Of a DNA stretch of 64,000 nucleotides, positions 54,801-63,800 are shown piece after piece; position 1 is the stretch's first letter; each line of letters begins with the position of its first letter. The notes under the pieces are model-generated. The model worked only from the letters and a program-made list of their open reading frames with translations, ran no database searches and had not been told where the DNA came from. The position numbers and the translations under genes are program-made. Source of the stretch: CAYXFD01 sp964464175 (GTDB lineage: Bacteria; Cloacimonadota; Cloacimonadia; Cloacimonadales; JAJBBL01). The stretch covers positions 62,001-126,000 of the forward strand of contig CAYXFD010000005.1 in NCBI GenBank assembly GCA_964464175.1. The letters run 5' to 3'.

Positions 54801-55968
54801 GGGTTTTGTTATCCAACTGACAGTCATAGAGAACACCTAAGGAACTGCTGTCGAACAGTTCACCCGCCAGCGGTTTTATACCTAATTTCTCGCCATAATG
54901 GCTTTTATCGAAGAGGCGGAAAGTGTTTTTCAGGCTTATCCAGAGGTCGAGATGCTTTGCTTCGGCAAGATAGCGTCTTTCGGAGAGCTTTCGGATACGG
55001 CTCACACTGTAAAAGTCGTAATAGATTTTTTTCCGGTCTTTGGGTATCTCTGGCTCGAAGATCAGATCACGTTCTTCGATAACCATGAGAAAGAGGAGCC
55101 GGTAGATAAAATTGAGTAGATAGCGGTAAAAAGCCTCACTATCAAGACTTCCTTCTTTGATGGCATTGCGGAGTTCAGCGTTAGCAGAATGAGATAGAAA
55201 ACCGTTGGCAACAGATTCCAGGGAATGTTCGACTGCTTTACTGAGCCCTTCCCGGATACGGGAACCGGAGTCGAGTGAATCCTGGTGGTATTTCTCGATG
55301 ATACTGTCAGCACCTTCTCCCTGCTTCTGCGGCATGCGAGAAGCGTGGAGAAGACGGAAGAGGAGAGCGAAATCGGTGAAGTGATCCTCATTGAACATCC
55401 TTTCCAGATCGAATTCCAGATAGGATAGTTTTATCAAGCGGCTGCTATCCCGCAAAAGACGGATAGATAAACCGTTCGTTACGAGAGCATAGAGATGCTG
55501 TTCGGTTAGGTTGATATACTCCTGCACGAGGGCATGAGGTGACATCCTCGGTCCGCTATCCTGCCGTTTTTTATCGAGACTGTCATTGAAACCCATTATA
55601 TGGATAGGGAATTCGTCGAGATTAACGGCATTATGACTGAGGGCATAACTTTTGCCATTAAGAATCCTGGCAGACTTGCAGAGCTGCATATCGTAACCGA
55701 GAAGACTCAGGAGGGGAACTATCCAGAGATTTCTCGTTTCGCTTGTCCCTGTAACTGTCTCCGGGATGCTCTCCACTTTTCGCTTGTATATCTTCCAGTA
55801 ATCCTGAGCATCACCCCAGGCTTTGACGATCTCATCCTTGACCTTGCTGCCGGAGCCGTTCAGCCGGAAATCTTTCGGTTTCTGACCTGATATTTCCCCC
55901 TGCTCGATCTTATCGAGGATATCGGCACTGAGGATTGAGCCTTCAATACGTATGGTCGGGTACTTCAT
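51805..55968 (-). CDS. Eco57I/PglX-type N6-adenine DNA methyltransferase with C-terminal Tudor-like domain
   Basis: A 1387-residue protein. After a ~440-residue N-terminal region, the methylase core has SHYTPDELVQPLIQHSLDYI, motif I VCDVACGSGHILLNAARRIA (SAM binding), GVDKNPLAVELAKVALWL, and motif IV FDSVLGNPPFLGG (NPPF catalytic tetrapeptide for N6-adenine). A target-recognition-like region follows (YSSTMKGDKRYTPSDCFETF). The last ~50 residues, VFHHTLGQGTILTVEGSGFS then TKLTVKFANETKLLIAGYAK, are a Tudor-like fold known from the C-terminus of UvrD/PcrA helicases, an unusual fusion. The size and type are comparable with BREX PglX and DISARM class 1 methylases. Confidence 0.9.
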   Translation of the reverse strand: MKYPTIRIEGSILSADILDKIEQGEISGQKPKDFRLNGSGSKVKDEIVKAWGDAQDYWKIYKRKVESIPETVTGTSETRNLWIVPLLSLLGYDMQLCKSARILNGKSYALSHNAVNLDEFPIHIMGFNDSLDKKRQDSGPRMSPHALVQEYINLTEQHLYALVTNGLSIRLLRDSSRLIKLSYLEFDLERMFNEDHFTDFALLFRLLHASRMPQKQGEGADSIIEKYHQDSLDSGSRIREGLSKAVEHSLESVANGFLSHSANAELRNAIKEGSLDSEAFYRYLLNFIYRLLFLMVIEERDLIFEPEIPKDRKKIYYDFYSVSRIRKLSERRYLAEAKHLDLWISLKNTFRLFDKSHYGEKLGIKPLAGELFDSSSLGVLYDCQLDNKTLLECLRNLSVFENPITRQKMRVNYGALNVEEFGSVYEGLLEYDPYLQVFDNQISFSFRKGDKRKSSGSHYTPDELVQPLIQHSLDYIIEEKLKEPDPEIALLSITVCDVACGSGHILLNAARRIANDLAKVRTGEDQPSPSAFRQAVRDVIRNCIYGVDKNPLAVELAKVALWLEAHNPGQPLNFLDHHLKCGDAIVGLAHKEELQNGIPEEAFKTLPGDHKDVAKELRSQNSAERKAAASIRDIYQLLDQGATDITRRYYELDQMPETTPEEIEAKREKYEEIISGKNYLTFKTLADIMTAQFFIPKREEYYRKFITDAQYRNYLRGEQLTGEAVGYALAMSVKNRFFHWFLEFPEVFSAGGFDSVLGNPPFLGGQKLTGTFGNNYCEFIRYNYAPIGSVDLITYFFRRIFTLIRQKAFQSLISTNTIAQGNAREGGLAVIKEQGGTINFAIRSRRWPGLAAVEVSLITVHKGDWHREIILDERRVKQITSYLDDTEDLGEPHKLRQNANKSFQGSIVLGKGFVLTPQKAQQLISLNPKNKEVLFPYLNGEDLNSRVDQSPSRWVINFFDWDEDYCRKNYPECFEIVEREVKPERKKLDPKRNSVSKKRNEFWWQYGADAKKLYQTIKPLEKYIVMPLTTKYISFSFHSIDQVVSHAAGVVASDTFTGITLLSSSFHEHWSWKYSSTMKGDKRYTPSDCFETFPFPQNISSDMESGLEHIGEEYHEYRRELMLQLQLGLTKTYNQFHNARLSSEIIDHQDLTAKELDKKFGKETIYLWKHLQKTPGTCSMEEAVEGIIKLRALHKTMDELVLQAYGWHIDSEAGQAVNLNHDFYEVDYLPENDRVRYTISPAARKEVLKRLLLLNHKIYEEEVKQGLHTKGKSKKTTGKTRKQSAAIKEAAHNYGLTEPAASPRKPKQDPDQISFFDEEHATASQTSSEPGELLKEFHPGQHVFHHTLGQGTILTVEGSGFSTKLTVKFANETKLLIAGYAKLRGNQ

Positions 55969-56112
55969 ATTATTTGTCCACCAATTGCACGGATAAACAT
56001 AGCTGGGTTTTAATGTGGTAACGGCTCATCTTAAAGTGGTACTGAACAGCGGTTCATTACCACATTAAACTATCGTTTCCTATTAGATTATCTCTATCTG
56101 GAATAAATGACC

Positions 56113-56880
56113 TTATGACTCCTTTTCATCTAACAGATAGTAACTTTTCAGCCTGGCAAAAACTTCCTCCGGTTTAGAATTTACTTTTAGGCTTTTGGGA
56201 TCTATTCCCGATTTTTCATAACTCTTAATAAACTCAATCATATCCTCCTTTATTGATGGGGGTAGTGGTAAATGCTTATCCGGTGTAAGCAGTTGGCTTA
56301 GACGTACAATATCGTTCTTATGTTTTGTAATATCTATGCTGTTAACTGCTTCACCTTTTGCTCTTCTTTCAGTATTGTTCAACCATGCCTTTGCTTTAAG
56401 CACTATAATGCACTCCACATCAATAAATGGCAAATCAGATAACATGACTCTGTGTGACTTGATGTATTGATAATAATCTTCATCTAATATTAATGCTGAT
56501 AGAGTGGTCGTTTCGTCCTGAACACTAATTGGGGTGTATCTTCTGTCATTTAGTAGTTTCAAATCCTTCGCTTTTTTTGATAACAGTTCTATCTGCTTGG
56601 GATATGATTCATCCTTTGGATCAGAAAAACGGTAAAATTGTTTTTCCCCACCACTTCGTTCTTGATTTTTATACTTGCCCGCAGAGATAAAATCAAGAAA
56701 TGCGTAGCAAAAAGCCTCGTTAAGAACTTCAATGATCAGTACAATATCAATATCCTTGGTACGACGAAACTCTAAGCCTGCCTCTCTCATAAGGAAGTCG
56801 CAAGCAGTACCGCCAATCAAGATGAATTGGTCAGAATAATCCTTAAAACATTCCCTGAATTTATCTACGCCCTTAACCAT
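56113..56880 (-). CDS. AbiEii-like nucleotidyltransferase (toxin candidate)
   Basis: About 255 residues with a minimal nucleotidyltransferase site: FILIGGTACDFLMREAGLEF then RRTKDIDIVLI (GG-x-A and the DxD aspartates), and the downstream DVECIIVLKAKAWLN typical of AbiEii/DUF1814-like proteins. I start at ATG 56880 behind GGAGG; the longer frame to 56928 would lie inside the preceding gene. Overlap with that gene is eight bases. Type IV AbiEii toxins nucleotidylate tRNA or GTP; that activity here is inference. Confidence 0.65.
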   Translation of the reverse strand: MVKGVDKFRECFKDYSDQFILIGGTACDFLMREAGLEFRRTKDIDIVLIIEVLNEAFCYAFLDFISAGKYKNQERSGGEKQFYRFSDPKDESYPKQIELLSKKAKDLKLLNDRRYTPISVQDETTTLSALILDEDYYQYIKSHRVMLSDLPFIDVECIIVLKAKAWLNNTERRAKGEAVNSIDITKHKNDIVRLSQLLTPDKHLPLPPSIKEDMIEFIKSYEKSGIDPKSLKVNSKPEEVFARLKSYYLLDEKES

Positions 56881-57859
56881 TGAGTTCTTCCTCCAGCATA
56901 TATTGCAATGCATGTTGGATTCTTTCATCCGGATCCTGTTTCAGGCTTAAGTATAGCGAGTATTTGTCAACTATGTTGGAGAATTTTACCAATTTTGCTG
57001 TATAATGCCATATTTCTATTTTTTTGTTATAATCCGTCGCTTCGGGTTCAATACTTTGTTTAACAGTTTTTTCTTTTACAGCTTGATTCCATTGAGCCGA
57101 ACTGATTGCAAATACTTCATTTCGAAGTGGAGCAATCATTGTATATTCTGATAATGCAGATAACCCGGCAAGAGGCAATTCTTTCAAGATATCATAGCTA
57201 TTAACCCAGACTTCTTTCATTACTGGAGATCTCATCAGAGGATACGCTTTATTCCACAATTCTCTTTTTTCGCGAGGCAAGTTAAGAATGTTTTCTCTAA
57301 TGTCTTTAACAATATCCCCGATACCGAAACCTGATATCTCCCTGAAAGAGCGAGATACCGTAGTTTCTGAATACTTTAACTCCTTGGAAATTGATGATGA
57401 GTATAGTTCCCTATTGCTGTGTAGTAAGGAATAGATCAGTATTGCTTGCGAAGAAGGTGTCAGATAATCCTTTTCTTGCTCTCGGGATCTATAATGCTCT
57501 CGTAAATCTATCATCAAATGTGGCAAATACATCTGATTATTGGGAACAACAAAGTTTGTGCGATAGTTAATCAGTCTTTTTCTATTGAAAGAGGTGAGTG
57601 CAGAGACAACATAAATCACAGACAGTCCTGTCTTATCAGACACCTTCTCTACGTGCTTGCGAATAACATCCGGAGAGCTATGCTGAACAAACTTATCAAT
57701 CATTAGAACAAAACATCTGTTTAACAGTTTTGCTTTGTAAAGCCTATAGTGATCAGTGATGAAATAAGGCAAGTTGTTTAAAACTGCTCTTTGTTCTATT
57801 TCAACCTCAACACCCAAAGTCTTATCAAAATACGAAATTAGCTCATTTAATACTTTCAC
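56873..57859 (-). CDS. AbiEi-like winged-helix regulator (antitoxin candidate)
   Basis: A 328-residue protein with a central winged-helix segment (LTPSSQAILIYSLLHSNREL, SISKELKYSETTVSRSFREI) and a C-terminal region (ALSEYTMIAPLRNEVFAISS) resembling AbiEi transcriptional regulators. The start is GTG behind AAAGGAG. It is translated ahead of, and overlaps, the nucleotidyltransferase gene, the usual order of AbiE antitoxin then toxin. Upstream lies a strong palindrome fitting autoregulation. Assignment rests on architecture and context more than on clear motifs. Confidence 0.55.
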   Translation of the reverse strand: MKVLNELISYFDKTLGVEVEIEQRAVLNNLPYFITDHYRLYKAKLLNRCFVLMIDKFVQHSSPDVIRKHVEKVSDKTGLSVIYVVSALTSFNRKRLINYRTNFVVPNNQMYLPHLMIDLREHYRSREQEKDYLTPSSQAILIYSLLHSNRELYSSSISKELKYSETTVSRSFREISGFGIGDIVKDIRENILNLPREKRELWNKAYPLMRSPVMKEVWVNSYDILKELPLAGLSALSEYTMIAPLRNEVFAISSAQWNQAVKEKTVKQSIEPEATDYNKKIEIWHYTAKLVKFSNIVDKYSLYLSLKQDPDERIQHALQYMLEEELNG

Positions 57860-57888
57860 ATGATCTCCTTTACCATAACGTCATATAT

Positions 57889-57917
57889 GCACGATAACCT
57901 TGCCGATGTTATCGTGC
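57889..57917. promoter_or_regulatory. Palindromic operator upstream of the AbiE-like pair
   Basis: GCACGATAAC (57889-57898) and GTTATCGTGC (57908-57917) form a perfect inverted repeat with a 9-base spacer, 30 bases upstream of the GTG. A minus-strand TTGACA lies just beyond it near 57936, so the palindrome overlaps the likely promoter. AbiEi antitoxins repress through such repeats. Confidence 0.6.
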
Positions 57918-57991
57918 AAAATCGATGTTATTTTGTCAACAGATAATGACTTAGCGATAACTGTCATTCATTGATATCCTTTTCAGCAGGA

Positions 57992-60823
57992 TCAGCTATC
58001 GGGGAGAAGGACATAAATGCCCAATATATCCACCGGCAGAACAGGATATACGACTTTAAAGCGAGAACCACCGAGTACTTTGCGGAAGCGTTCGTGAGCA
58101 TCAACCAACTTCTTAGAGCGTTCTTCGGCAACTTTATCAAAGGAAATCTGTAACTCAGGGATATTAGTCAATTCGTTTTCCAGCCAGCTTTGCTGTGCCT
58201 GAATGGTCATGTCCATTACGGGTCGGGTATCATCAAGTAGTTTCCGGCATTCAGCGGCAGTGAGAAAACTACCTTCTTCAGTGCTTCCCCTATAACCCCA
58301 GAGCTGCATCTCTTCTGCCACAATTTGATTATTGCCGCTTTTCTCTTCGATGACATTTCTTACCCGGAAGAGGAAGATGGTAGTTTTGATATCAACTTCA
58401 GCGGTCTTGATAACTGCTGCCCGGGCAATCTGTTTTGTGGTATAATCAGAGAGTGCATCAGCCATAAGATACTGACAGAGCTGCTCGACAAAGAGGTGAT
58501 TTCTTCCCAGATAGTAATATCCTTCGGGAGAGGGAGAATGGAAAGAAACGGGAATTTTTTCCGCGACAGGCAGAGCTGTTTTCAATAGTTCCGGGATATT
58601 AGCAGTATAGAGTTGATACCCTTTCTTATCCCGGTTGAGTTGGATACCGAGGACCTCGCAGGCAAGACTGACAAATCTTTCGACTACATCCGGGTTACCG
58701 ATAGATTCGTCTGCTTCGACCAGGTCCTGTTCTATCTCCTGGGCTTTGATAGAGTGCTGAGCAAAGATGCTGCGGGAAATTTTTTCCCTGTCGGCAGCTT
58801 TTTCATAGGCATTTGTAGCTTTGATTTCTCCCTGCCTGATGGGATCGGTCTCCCCAAAATCGAGTTCTAACTGAAGTTTTTCTTTTACCCGATGGGGATT
58901 AAGGAGAACAGCATGCAGCACGGTATCCATGATTGATTTACTATCTTCGGGAAATGGAATCGAAATCCCGATAGACTTTTTAATCTCTCTGACCTTGCGC
59001 AGAATGACTTTTAATACGGTGCCGTCGATAGGGTTATCCTTCCCATAGAGGAGATATGCCTTTACTTTGGGGCTTTTCTGCCCGAAACGGTCAACTCTCC
59101 CCTCTCTCTGCTCCAGACGGTTAGGGTTCCAGGGAAGATCATAGTGCAGAACAGCCGTGAAGTAATCCTGCAGATTTATACCCTCGCTGAGGCAATCGGT
59201 GGCAAAGAGGACTCTTTTCTTTGTTTTACCCATAGCTTCTATCCGCTGTTTGCGAACTTCGTCGGGCTCTTCACTGGTGATAATCTGAATATCTATCTGC
59301 TTATAAGAGGCTTCCAGTAACGGTTTGAGCAACTCGCCGAGATACTTCGCTGTCGGAATATAACGGCAGAAAATGACGGGGTTGTAACCGTCGTTTAGCC
59401 AATCACTTATTATCTCGAGAGTCCAGGCTGCCTTGCGGTCATCTTGCAGATTCATCATACTTCCCAGTTGATCTGCCAAATCGTTCATTTTCTTGACCTG
59501 CGGCTGCGACCATTCTGCTTTGGTAACTACATTATCGGGGACAAAATCGCTTTCGCCATCCTCATCGCTCAGATAGTCTGAATCCAGAATCGGATTGTTC
59601 TCATCAAGCAGGGCAACTTCTTCCGGCACAACATTCTTTATCCGGTTTTTGAGCATCATTATACCGGCTGCCGGGCTGGACATAACGCCCCTTAACAAGC
59701 CGAGGGCAGTCCAGTAATGAACTCTTTTTCTCGTTCCCGATTCCTCATCCCTTTGAGTAAGGCTCTGGGCAAAATCGAGAGCTTTCGAGAAGAATTCCCG
59801 GTATTTAGGAGCAAGTTCATAATCGAACTCTCCCGGTTCTCTGTCGGGAAAGATAGTCTCCTGTCCCATCCAGTTTTGTACGTCAGCCCTTTTTCTCTGG
59901 ATCAAGTGTTTGGCTATTTCGACTCTTTCGGCTTGGGAAGCATTGGGAAGGTCTATTGTTTCAAAGCGGGGGTTAATCAAACCTAAAAGGGATTGGAATT
60001 CTTCCGCTTTGCCGGAATGGGGTGTAGCGGTGAGCAGAATCAGGTGTTGGCTATCTTTTTTTGCCAGGTCGTGTAAGAGGTGATAACGTTGCTGCTGGCT
60101 TTTGGAAGCACCGCTGGGGCGGGCACAGGTATGTGCTTCATCAACGACAATCAGTTCCGGGCACTGGTGAATGAAAACCTGTCTCCTGTTATCAGACTTG
60201 ATATAATCAACGGAAATCACCTGATAGGGGTAATATTCGTAAACACTGGTATCTTCATGGATCTCCCTGTCCAGCCGGGCTTGGGTGTTGGAGCGGATAA
60301 TGACTGCGTCAATATCGAACTTGTCTTTCAGTTCCTGCTGCCACTGTTCACAGAGATGCGGCAGGCAGACTACGGCAAAACGCTTGATCTCACGCCGTTC
60401 GAGGAGTTCTTTGACTATCAGAAGAGCTTCGATAGTCTTACCAACTCCCACATCGTCAGCGATAAAGAGCCGGACAATTTCCTGTTTGAGTGCCATGATA
60501 AGCGGTACCATCTGATAGGCACGCGGTCTGAAGGAGAGTTTAGCAAGAGCACGGAAGGGACCTGCACCGCTTCTGAAAGATAGCCGGGCAGCATCATAGA
60601 GGATTTTGGCAGTAGATATGTCGCCAATATCTCTCGGTGAGGGAAAGGGGAATTCGGCTGATTCTACTCTGTCTTCCGGCAACTGCAAAGGAAGATAGAT
60701 ACCGGTGGTTTCTTCTTCCGAACCGCCTAAAGGCTTCAGGATCAGCAAATTGCTATTCTCCGAGGGCTGAACCACCCATTCCCTGCCGCGGGATTTGACT
60801 AATGAACCGGGACTGTAACTCAT
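57992..60823 (-). CDS. SNF2-family ATPase, DISARM DrmD-like
   Basis: A 943-residue SF2 protein. N-terminal beta domain (SPGSLVKSRGREWVVQPSEN), motif I FIADDVGVGKTIEALLIVKE, motif II LIVVDEAHTCARP, motif III ILLTATPHSGKAEEFQSLLG, then VIFCRYIPTAKYLGELL, FATDCLSEGINLQDYF and WNPNRLEQREGRVDRFGQ (motif VI). The C-terminal half is charged. The overall plan fits the SNF2-like helicase DrmD of DISARM, which is encoded next to a methylase and a DUF1998 helicase as here. Two bases separate it from the upstream helicase gene. Confidence 0.82.
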   Translation of the reverse strand: MSYSPGSLVKSRGREWVVQPSENSNLLILKPLGGSEEETTGIYLPLQLPEDRVESAEFPFPSPRDIGDISTAKILYDAARLSFRSGAGPFRALAKLSFRPRAYQMVPLIMALKQEIVRLFIADDVGVGKTIEALLIVKELLERREIKRFAVVCLPHLCEQWQQELKDKFDIDAVIIRSNTQARLDREIHEDTSVYEYYPYQVISVDYIKSDNRRQVFIHQCPELIVVDEAHTCARPSGASKSQQQRYHLLHDLAKKDSQHLILLTATPHSGKAEEFQSLLGLINPRFETIDLPNASQAERVEIAKHLIQRKRADVQNWMGQETIFPDREPGEFDYELAPKYREFFSKALDFAQSLTQRDEESGTRKRVHYWTALGLLRGVMSSPAAGIMMLKNRIKNVVPEEVALLDENNPILDSDYLSDEDGESDFVPDNVVTKAEWSQPQVKKMNDLADQLGSMMNLQDDRKAAWTLEIISDWLNDGYNPVIFCRYIPTAKYLGELLKPLLEASYKQIDIQIITSEEPDEVRKQRIEAMGKTKKRVLFATDCLSEGINLQDYFTAVLHYDLPWNPNRLEQREGRVDRFGQKSPKVKAYLLYGKDNPIDGTVLKVILRKVREIKKSIGISIPFPEDSKSIMDTVLHAVLLNPHRVKEKLQLELDFGETDPIRQGEIKATNAYEKAADREKISRSIFAQHSIKAQEIEQDLVEADESIGNPDVVERFVSLACEVLGIQLNRDKKGYQLYTANIPELLKTALPVAEKIPVSFHSPSPEGYYYLGRNHLFVEQLCQYLMADALSDYTTKQIARAAVIKTAEVDIKTTIFLFRVRNVIEEKSGNNQIVAEEMQLWGYRGSTEEGSFLTAAECRKLLDDTRPVMDMTIQAQQSWLENELTNIPELQISFDKVAEERSKKLVDAHERFRKVLGGSRFKVVYPVLPVDILGIYVLLPDS

Positions 60824-60825
60824 AA

Positions 60826-63800
60826 CTATCTTACCTTCTTAAAAATATCGGGACGGCTGGCAATTATTTCTGTCAGATCATCCCTGTAATAATAGACAAA
60901 GACCTGTTGACCACGATTAAGAATAGCGTCACGATCTTTTCTGTCTTTTTCTCTGACGGCTGTTAAATCATGGGGGGTGCCGTCACAAAAAACCCAGATA
61001 TCCGGCTCGTAGAAGAAATCGGGCTGAGAATAAATACCATCTACTCGTTTCTGGGCAGAATCGGGAAGCTTCAACCCATTGTCGTAAAGGTATTTGAGGA
61101 ATTTCTTTTCCGTATCGGAATTGGGATCAATGGAACGGAGCAGAGTTTCATAATGCTCATCGTAGCTTCTATTCTGCTTACCGGTGATCTCGATCCGGCA
61201 AGTCATCAATTTTTCGAGCGCATCTTTGATATAGAAGCGGTCTATCTTGAGATGATCACGCTGATTATAGTAACTGAGCAGATCATTATATGAAGCAGGG
61301 TCCTGATAATCAGGATCATCATACCTTAAAAGTTTGTATGCCTCTTTGATGACGATCGAGAAGATGTCTTTGTCTTCTACAAACTGGGAGAGAATGCCGA
61401 GACTCCCTTCCGAAGCTTCATAAAGAAACATATTGGGTTGAGCCGGATTGCCCAAACGGCAGACACCAATTTCGTTTGCTTCTACCTGAAAGACAGTCTC
61501 AATTGCCAGCTTCAGGGCATATTGGAGGGTTATTACCCCGTCCGGTTCAAGGGCAAGGGCTTTAATAGGCTGGAGGTAGAGTGCGTCTGCCGTATCATTC
61601 GTGAATAGTTGAACTCTCCTGATATCTTCACTCTGTTCAGGTTGATTACTTCTTTTCCAGCGACCGGTAGTCAATCCTATCGGAAATCCCTCTTCCTTAC
61701 TTACCATCCATCTGGTGTTGATTTGAACCAATTGAGCAGCCGGGATATATTGCAGTTTCAAAAAGTCTTCTTGGTCAGACTTGACGAGTGCAGTGGTAAT
61801 AGTATCTATCCCGCCGGGAACGGAAAAAAATGTCTCAATATTAAAACCGCTGGAAACTCTTTCTTCTTCTTCACAGGAAATCCGATCTACTTCGTCAGAT
61901 TTGGATTCTGCCATTTCTAACAGATTGGAAAAAAACTTTCTCTTGGAAGCATCATCTAAAGGGGCTCCGCTGAAGGGGCAGAATTCACGGTTATACTCCT
62001 GACCAAAGAGGAAGTATCCGGAGTTTATACTGATCTTGGCTTTTTTAATTTTATTCGCAATATCTTGCTCAACTAACTGTTCTGTCCGATATTTGGAACC
62101 ATTATGATAAATAATGTTTCTGGGACCGTATTCTCTCAAGGCAATGAAGCGGGGACGGGAAATATACTCTCCGGCATTTCCAACCGGGATAAATACCCGC
62201 AGCGGTAAACGGGTAAAGTTATACCCCGGTAATAATCCTTCCGAGGCAAGATAGCGGTAGGGATAAAACTCGGAAAGCTGGGAAGTTCCTTTGGAAACTT
62301 CATTACGTAAAAGTTCCCGTTGTCGAACTGCCTGATACATTTCCCGATAAGCATTTTTCATCTCGGGGCTTCTATTGGCATAACGCCCTGAGTTAATAAT
62401 CGCCTGTGCCCTGTTCAACTGTGAGAGAGCAGATTTATAGAGCTTCCGCCATCTATCCATGCTGCGGTCAAGTTTATTGCCAAAAGAGTCAATCTGACGA
62501 TTGAGCCATTCCTCCGAATACCAGCGGGTCTCGCCAAGCTGGGTAACTCTTATGTCATCGATAACGCTGTTAAAGTATTCAATAATGCTTCGGCGCTTGC
62601 TCTCGGTTAGTTTTATGCTCTCGATTACCTCCCTTCGTAAAGGCAACTCACCGAGATTCTCCTCTTCTATAAGCTCGCTCAAAGAAATGTCAATCTGTCC
62701 TAATCCCACCTCAGCGAGATATATGGCATTGAGATGGGTTCGCAGCAGTTCTTCATTGTTCAAGTCAATGGTCGGTGGTGCTACCACTCCGGCGACCATG
62801 TCTTTGGGATTATTGAAGTAGTGTCGGTCATGAGGAGAGAATCCGGAGCAATAGGTAAAGATAAAAGCCGATTGACCGCTTCTTCCTGCCCGACCGCTTC
62901 TTTGAGCGTAGTTGGCAGGATTGGGTGGCACGTTACGCATGTGAACAACACTTAAACTGGCGATATCGATCCCCAGCTCCATTGTAGGTGAGCAGAAGAG
63001 AACACTGATCAATCCTTTGCGGAATCTATCTTCTCTCTCCTGACGGTCTTCATTATTAATCTGCCCTGAATGTTCGCTGCTAATATACTGCTTCAGTTTC
63101 TGAAAGTCGGTTTTATAAACGTTCTGAAAATACTTGTTCGGCATCGGTTTTACTATCTTGTATGAGCGGTTTTTTACTTCATCGGAAATAATGGTCTCTT
63201 CATCACCAATTTTCCATAAAATCTGATCTATCCGAAGCTGGAAAATCCTTGTCGCCTCACCTTCTCTATTCTGGGCAGGATGAGATTTCAGCCATCCGGC
63301 ATTTTCCAGCAAATCAGTCAGAGATTTGATCAATTCCAGATATTCCTCAGTATTGATCCTTTGCCCGGTATATTCAGCGAGTGATTCCCGCAGATACTTA
63401 CCTAACCCGCTTTGCGGACCGATACTGGCAGTATACATCAGCGAACGGGAATTTATCGTTTCGTACCTCATGAAATATGGTTCCTGAATCTTCTCATTTT
63501 TGTCGAAGTTCCAGGCAGACTTTAACCTCTCATTCATGTTCCTACGCTTTCTCTGTATCTGACCCGAAGTGAGATACTCGTGACTGTAGATAGCGTAAGA
63601 GCGACGGAAATAGTCCAGTACCTGAAATACGATCTCTGCTCTCTTTTTCGGTTGCAGATTACTAAAATATGGAACTTGCTGCCAGTGTTTGTCCAGGGCA
63701 CAGTTTTCATGGAGATGCTTATAATCGATACGGAGCAGAGCACTCTGTTCCAGATTGGGTAAAATAACCCGCCAGCCTCTTCTCAAATCGTAAAAAGCAC

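Noticed and set aside
56881..56928. N-terminal extension MKESNMHCNICWRKNS of the nucleotidyltransferase
   Set aside because: It lies wholly within the upstream regulator gene, whereas ATG 56880 has a GGAGG at proper spacing.
60080..60583. 167-codon plus-strand ORF
   Set aside because: It is the antisense shadow of the DrmD-like SNF2 gene, whose helicase motifs are unambiguous on the minus strand.
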